Below, piece after piece: positions 61,301-64,000 of a stretch of 64,000 nucleotides of DNA. The stretch's first letter is position 1. Each line of letters opens with the position of its first letter. The stretch spans positions 16,621,633-16,685,632 of the forward strand of contig OZ037769.1 in the NCBI GenBank assembly GCA_964035545.1. The letters run 5' to 3'. The position numbers were made by a program, and so were the translations under genes. Origin of the DNA: Bugula neritina (Eukaryota > Bryozoa > Gymnolaemata > Cheilostomatida > Bugulidae). The notes under the pieces were generated by a model. The model saw only the letters and a program-made list of their open reading frames with translations. It was not told the origin of the DNA and ran no database searches.

Positions 61301-64000
61301 CTTCTGTGTGTAAGTGTAGCTCACAGTATTGAAGGGTAATTTCTACAGAGTGAATTGGTAAATTGCTAACTAATTAAATGTTAAGTAAACTGTATTAAAC
61401 AGTAGTCTGCTTTAATTGACCAATGAATGGGTTGTTTTGATTTTTCCAGACAGTTCAAGCGAAATGGAGACTCTTGTTCCTCTTTTCAACAACCGAGAAC
61501 TTGACGCTGAGATCCAAGCCAAAGTAAATCGCTGTAAAATACCATCTTCAAGGCTGCGTATAGGAAATCAGCTAGGGAAAGGTCATTTTGGACTTGTCTA
61601 TAAAAGTCAATTAACTACACCAGCTGGAAATCTAAGAACTGTAGCTGTTAAAAGTATTAAAGGTTAGTATTTAAGTATTGAGTAATACACACTATTTATT
61701 ACAGATATGATTACATTAGTTGGTTAAAAATTTTCTTTCACTGTGCGTTATTTCATTATACTCTCAAGGGGAGAGAAAAATTAATTGTTCAATATGAAAA
61801 TTTGTAATTTGTTATAATTTGTAGTTTGTGATTATTATATGTAATGCAGTCATTATAGATTTTATAGTTCAGCAATTAGTATATTTCTGTCTTCAACGAC
61901 TTGAGCATGTATTTGGTGAGTGTTGATTTTGATATTAGTATGTGTCTCTCTTATCTAAGCTGCTTCTGTTCACCAGAGGATAAGGAAATGTCATTTGAAG
62001 ATTTGGAGAATTTCCTCTCGGAAGGCGTGTTGATGATTGACTTTAAACATGAGAATGTCCTTTCATTGGTCGGTGTAGTGTATGAGCCAGGTGAACGACC
62101 TTTGGTTGTCCTTCCTTATATGGAGAACGGTGACCTTTGCTCTTTATTGAAGAAAGATGATTTGGTAAGAAAACTGTGTTCTGGTCTATGTGAAGGTGGT
62201 CTGAAAACAAGATATACTGATACAAAAAAGCAAAGCAGTTTCTTGAAAAACTGCTTCGTTAATGCATGATTATCTGTTGTTGAAAAGACAATTCCTGCCC
62301 GCTTACTCTGAATAATCATTTTAAAAGTAAATAAATAGTTAGCTGCCTGATGATGCCATAGGACTGGTAGGTAAAAGAAAACATTTTACATTCTTTATAT
62401 ATGTTAAAGTAGTGTTCTTGTAAATCAATACTTGCAATGCATTATATACCTATAAGAAAGTTGGAGTTATTTTTTGTACATTGGAAAGTTATAATAAAAG
62501 TAATGGTGTTGGGATAGCTTAGTTGGTAGAACACAATAAAGCTAGACATACTTTATTCCACTGTGAAAGTCTAGGCGACCTAGTTAAGATCATCAATATG
62601 TTACTGCCAATAATAATATAATGAATGTATTGTATATAGGTGGTTTCATTTTAGGAAATAGTCATGGCTGACTTGCTTCACTTTGCCTATCAGATAGCTA
62701 ATGGAATGGCTTATTTAGCCAAGGAGAGATTTGTTCATCGGGATTTGGCAGCCAGAAACTGCATGTGAGTTGTTTCTCCTGCTCTTCTTAGTCACTGCTT
62801 TTCTTATTAAATGCTTTGTTATGATTAAATATTTATATTAACTCCTTTGAGACCATCAGTTCCTTCACACTTGAGCGATTAGCTACCCGTCTATTTATAA
62901 AAACTAGTCTTTTTTTTCAATGGATCTTTTCACCATCTCTCCTCCATTCAAACAATGCTGACCTGTTCTAACTGAAAAAATTACTCTTTTCCTTCTGACA
63001 GGCCATAACAAGTTTTTGTATGAATTTAATTGTTTTTCTTTTACTTAAACATAATTAATTCACAAAAACATGTTCTAAAATCTAACTAAATTAAATGAAA
63101 TTTCATTCTACATATATACGCTATTTTCAAAGCCTTAATTCCATGGTAATGTCCAGTTTCCTTTGTATAGGGTTGACGGATCTTACTTTGTGAAGATAGC
63201 AGACTTTGGTATGTCCCGTGATGTCTACTCACAAGATTACTACAGAATGGGAGACATGAACAAACCTCTACCAATAAAATGGATGGCTGTGGAGTCACTG
63301 AAGGAAGGGAAACATACATCAAAGTCTGACGTGGTACAATTTATTTTCTTTTTTTCAAAAGACATATTTGGCATGCGTAATTTGCGCTTGTTGGTTTATA
63401 AATATTTCAATATATGTACGATGTATTCTTATTTAGTGGTCTTTTGGAGTAACTATGTGGGAGTTACTCACCCGTGGTAGTTCACCATATCCAGGCGTAA
63501 GCAACTACCATATTAAAGAATATGTCTCTGCTGGTGAACGATTGGACAAGCCTGAAATATGTCCTCCAATAATGTGAGTTTAGTGATGAGCTACGCGCAA
63601 CACATTTATTCATGCTATAGTCTTATAATACTTTGGGTAACTACTTATTTCTATGTGTAACTCAGTGATGGATTGCAACTTAGTGTTTAATTGTGAGTTA
63701 GTGAATGACTTGTGAATGATTGTGAGTTACTATTTAAGATTTAGTGAATGCAGTCTAGTAGATGTGATTCAGTGACTGTGACTCACTGAGTGACTAGTGA
63801 CTAAGATTCTTGAATGTGATTAATTGACTGTTACTTTGTGATTGACTGTGAGTACGACTCAGTGTGAGTGAGTGGCTGACTTAGTATTGACTATATGATT
63901 TAGTGACTGCTACTTAGTGATTGATTATGACTCAGTATACGACTAGCCATTTCCTGTTGCCTCTGAGTACAATCAAATGACATCATCTACTCTAGATATG
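49366..64000 (+). CDS. Gene C: usherin-like/IPT receptor tyrosine kinase, 3' end beyond window
   Basis: Exons: 49366-49367 (AT), 52297-52890, 53044-53230, 53398-53567, 54504-54774, 55277-55578, 55692-55910 (predicted shifted acceptor), 56306-56606, 57661-57797, 57926-58114, 58292-58400, 58627-58714, 58894-58977, no exon 14, 59502-59695, 60440-60655, 61051-61288, 61450-61662, 61977-62164, 62655-62764, 63171-63333, 63437-63573, and the first five bases of the last exon from 63996. Phase is kept throughout and no stop was seen. It differs from A and B in losing both furin sites, in the exon 7 acceptor and in a GC donor after exon 17. Kinase residues are intact, so it may still be a working receptor. 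Confidence 0.83.
49368..52296 (+). other. Gene C intron 1
   Basis: A 2929-bp intron. It contains a block (50390-51125) that in gene B lies upstream of exon 1 (20880-21560), and a block (51385-51560) shared with A intron 1. No coding sequence is supported. Confidence 0.55.
52297..53567 (+). CDS. Gene C exons 2-4: signal peptide, N-terminal and laminin-G-like region
   Basis: Exons 52297-52890, 53044-53230 and 53398-53567. The leader is the same as in A. The segment between CDPL and PTCAHSK is strongly changed compared with A and B and about seven residues shorter than in A, while cysteine spacing is kept. Exon 4 also varies around [15 protein letters not shown]. Confidence 0.7.
53976..54358 (+). 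mobile_element. Solo LTR in gene C intron 4
   Basis: It starts TGTAAAGAG and ends ATTACA, and aligns over most of its length with the LTR at 35579-35993 (TATATCGAAAGGATA, ACATGATGCAG, GTAGGCGGAGCTG, AATAAATAAATTCTATTCAA). No internal region is present, so it looks like a recombined solo LTR. No clean target duplication was found. Confidence 0.6.
54504..55910 (+). CDS. Gene C exons 5-7: laminin N-terminal domain, altered
   Basis: Exons 54504-54774 (12 nt shorter than A and B), 55277-55578 and 55692-55910. The basic site reads K-I-K-K-R instead of K-R-K-K-R, losing the P4 arginine of the furin consensus. The usual exon 7 acceptor AG is TG at 55744-55745. The nearest AG that keeps phase is at 55690-55691, adding 18 residues. 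The intron before exon 7 is only 113 bp, against about 440-500 bp in A and B. Confidence 0.65.
56306..58977 (+). CDS. Gene C exons 8-13: laminin-EGF, IPT domains 1-2, stalk
   Basis: Exons 56306-56606, 57661-57797, 57926-58114, 58292-58400, 58627-58714 and 58894-58977. The laminin-EGF part reads [15 protein letters not shown]. Exon 13 (84 nt) has [17 protein letters not shown], that is one extra repeat unit and two N-glycosylation sites, between A (one) and B (six). Confidence 0.83.
56701..57298. mobile_element. 0.57-kb palindromic (foldback) element in gene C intron 8
   Basis: Two arms of about 260 bases, nearly perfect reverse complements, meet at a short loop near 56995 (GGCTTGAAAGTT...AACTTTCAAGCC). 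TTAAAGAC occurs at both flanks (56701-56708, 57291-57298), a possible 8-bp target duplication. No such sequence exists in the matching introns of A and B. Non-autonomous; an 8-bp duplication would suit a hAT-type element, but the termini do not match cleanly. Confidence 0.75.
59075..59440. other. Replacement segment where gene C lost exon 14
   Basis: C follows A and B up to AGTATGTTTCTATAA (about 59073), then departs and rejoins shortly before exon 15. The foreign stretch includes a tRNA-like sequence. The furin-site exon that A and B have here is gone. Confidence 0.7.
59343..59424 (-). mobile_element. tRNA-like sequence (SINE relic)
   Basis: On the minus strand: GCCCCTTTGGTGTAATTGG with an A-box-like TGTAATTGGTTAG, a loop with CTTGCAAG, and the B box GGTTCAAATTCCGG. 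Stems pair incompletely. It lies in the segment that replaced exon 14 of gene C. Confidence 0.45.
59502..61288 (+). CDS. Gene C exons 15-17: IPT domain 3 and transmembrane helix
   Basis: Exons 59502-59695, 60440-60655 and 61051-61288. IPT3 and helix as in A and B ([20 protein letters not shown]). The donor after exon 17 is CAAG/GCGAGT where A and B have CAAG/GTGAGT, so this would be a GC-AG intron. Confidence 0.82.
61450..64000 (+). CDS. Gene C exons 18-23 (partial): MET-like tyrosine kinase
   Basis: Exons 61450-61662, 61977-62164, 62655-62764, 63171-63333, 63437-63573, and the start of the last exon at 63996. [27 protein letters not shown] and [10 protein letters not shown] are present. The C-terminal lobe end and tail lie beyond the window. 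Confidence 0.9.

Overview
The window is animal nuclear DNA: AT-rich, with genes split into many short exons, standard GT-AG introns and abundant transposon debris. The proteins are receptor tyrosine kinases with laminin-type, IPT and MET-like kinase domains, so the source is a metazoan. I infer an early-branching one, most likely a sponge, but the sequence alone does not prove this.

The window holds a cluster of three paralogous receptor genes, here called A, B and C. A is complete on the minus strand (coding 17333 to 992). B is complete on the plus strand (23417 to 46397). C is on the plus strand (49366 to the window edge) and is cut off at the start of its last exon. A and B are head to head; B and C are in tandem. 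I assembled each gene by hand from splice sites and paralogue comparison. A gives 23 exons and 1494 residues, B gives 23 exons and 1528 residues, and both stay in frame throughout. C lacks exon 14 but keeps phase up to the edge. Exon lengths are nearly identical between copies and many introns still align, so the duplications are fairly recent.

Domain order is: signal peptide; a cysteine-containing N-terminal region plus a laminin-G-like region; a laminin N-terminal domain most like usherin; laminin-EGF-like repeats; three IPT/TIG domains of the plexin/MET type; one membrane helix; and a MET/RON-like tyrosine kinase with a C-terminal Y-V-N tail motif. In effect this is a MET-type receptor in which an usherin-like laminin head sits where MET has its Sema/PSI head. 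The start codon of all three genes appears to be split by a 2.8-2.9 kb first intron. A and B carry two furin-type sites; C has lost both.

The copies differ in ways that look functional. B has a coding 21-bp minisatellite that adds N-glycosylation sites, and a 96-nt duplication that creates an in-frame alternative acceptor. C has lost the normal exon 7 acceptor, uses a GC donor after exon 17, and lacks the furin exon. The strongest protein divergence is in exon 2.

Mobile DNA fills introns and spacers. Intron 5 of B holds a decayed Ty3/gypsy-like element, itself interrupted by a 755-bp inverted-repeat element, with an extra C2H2-finger ORF and a 3' LTR. C has a related solo LTR and a 0.57-kb palindrome. 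The B-C spacer has a 1.35-kb element with TA target duplication and G/C-tract ends. There are also a LINE 3' fragment, tRNA-like SINE relics and long microsatellites in the A-B spacer. I see no bacterial features, rRNA or CRISPR.
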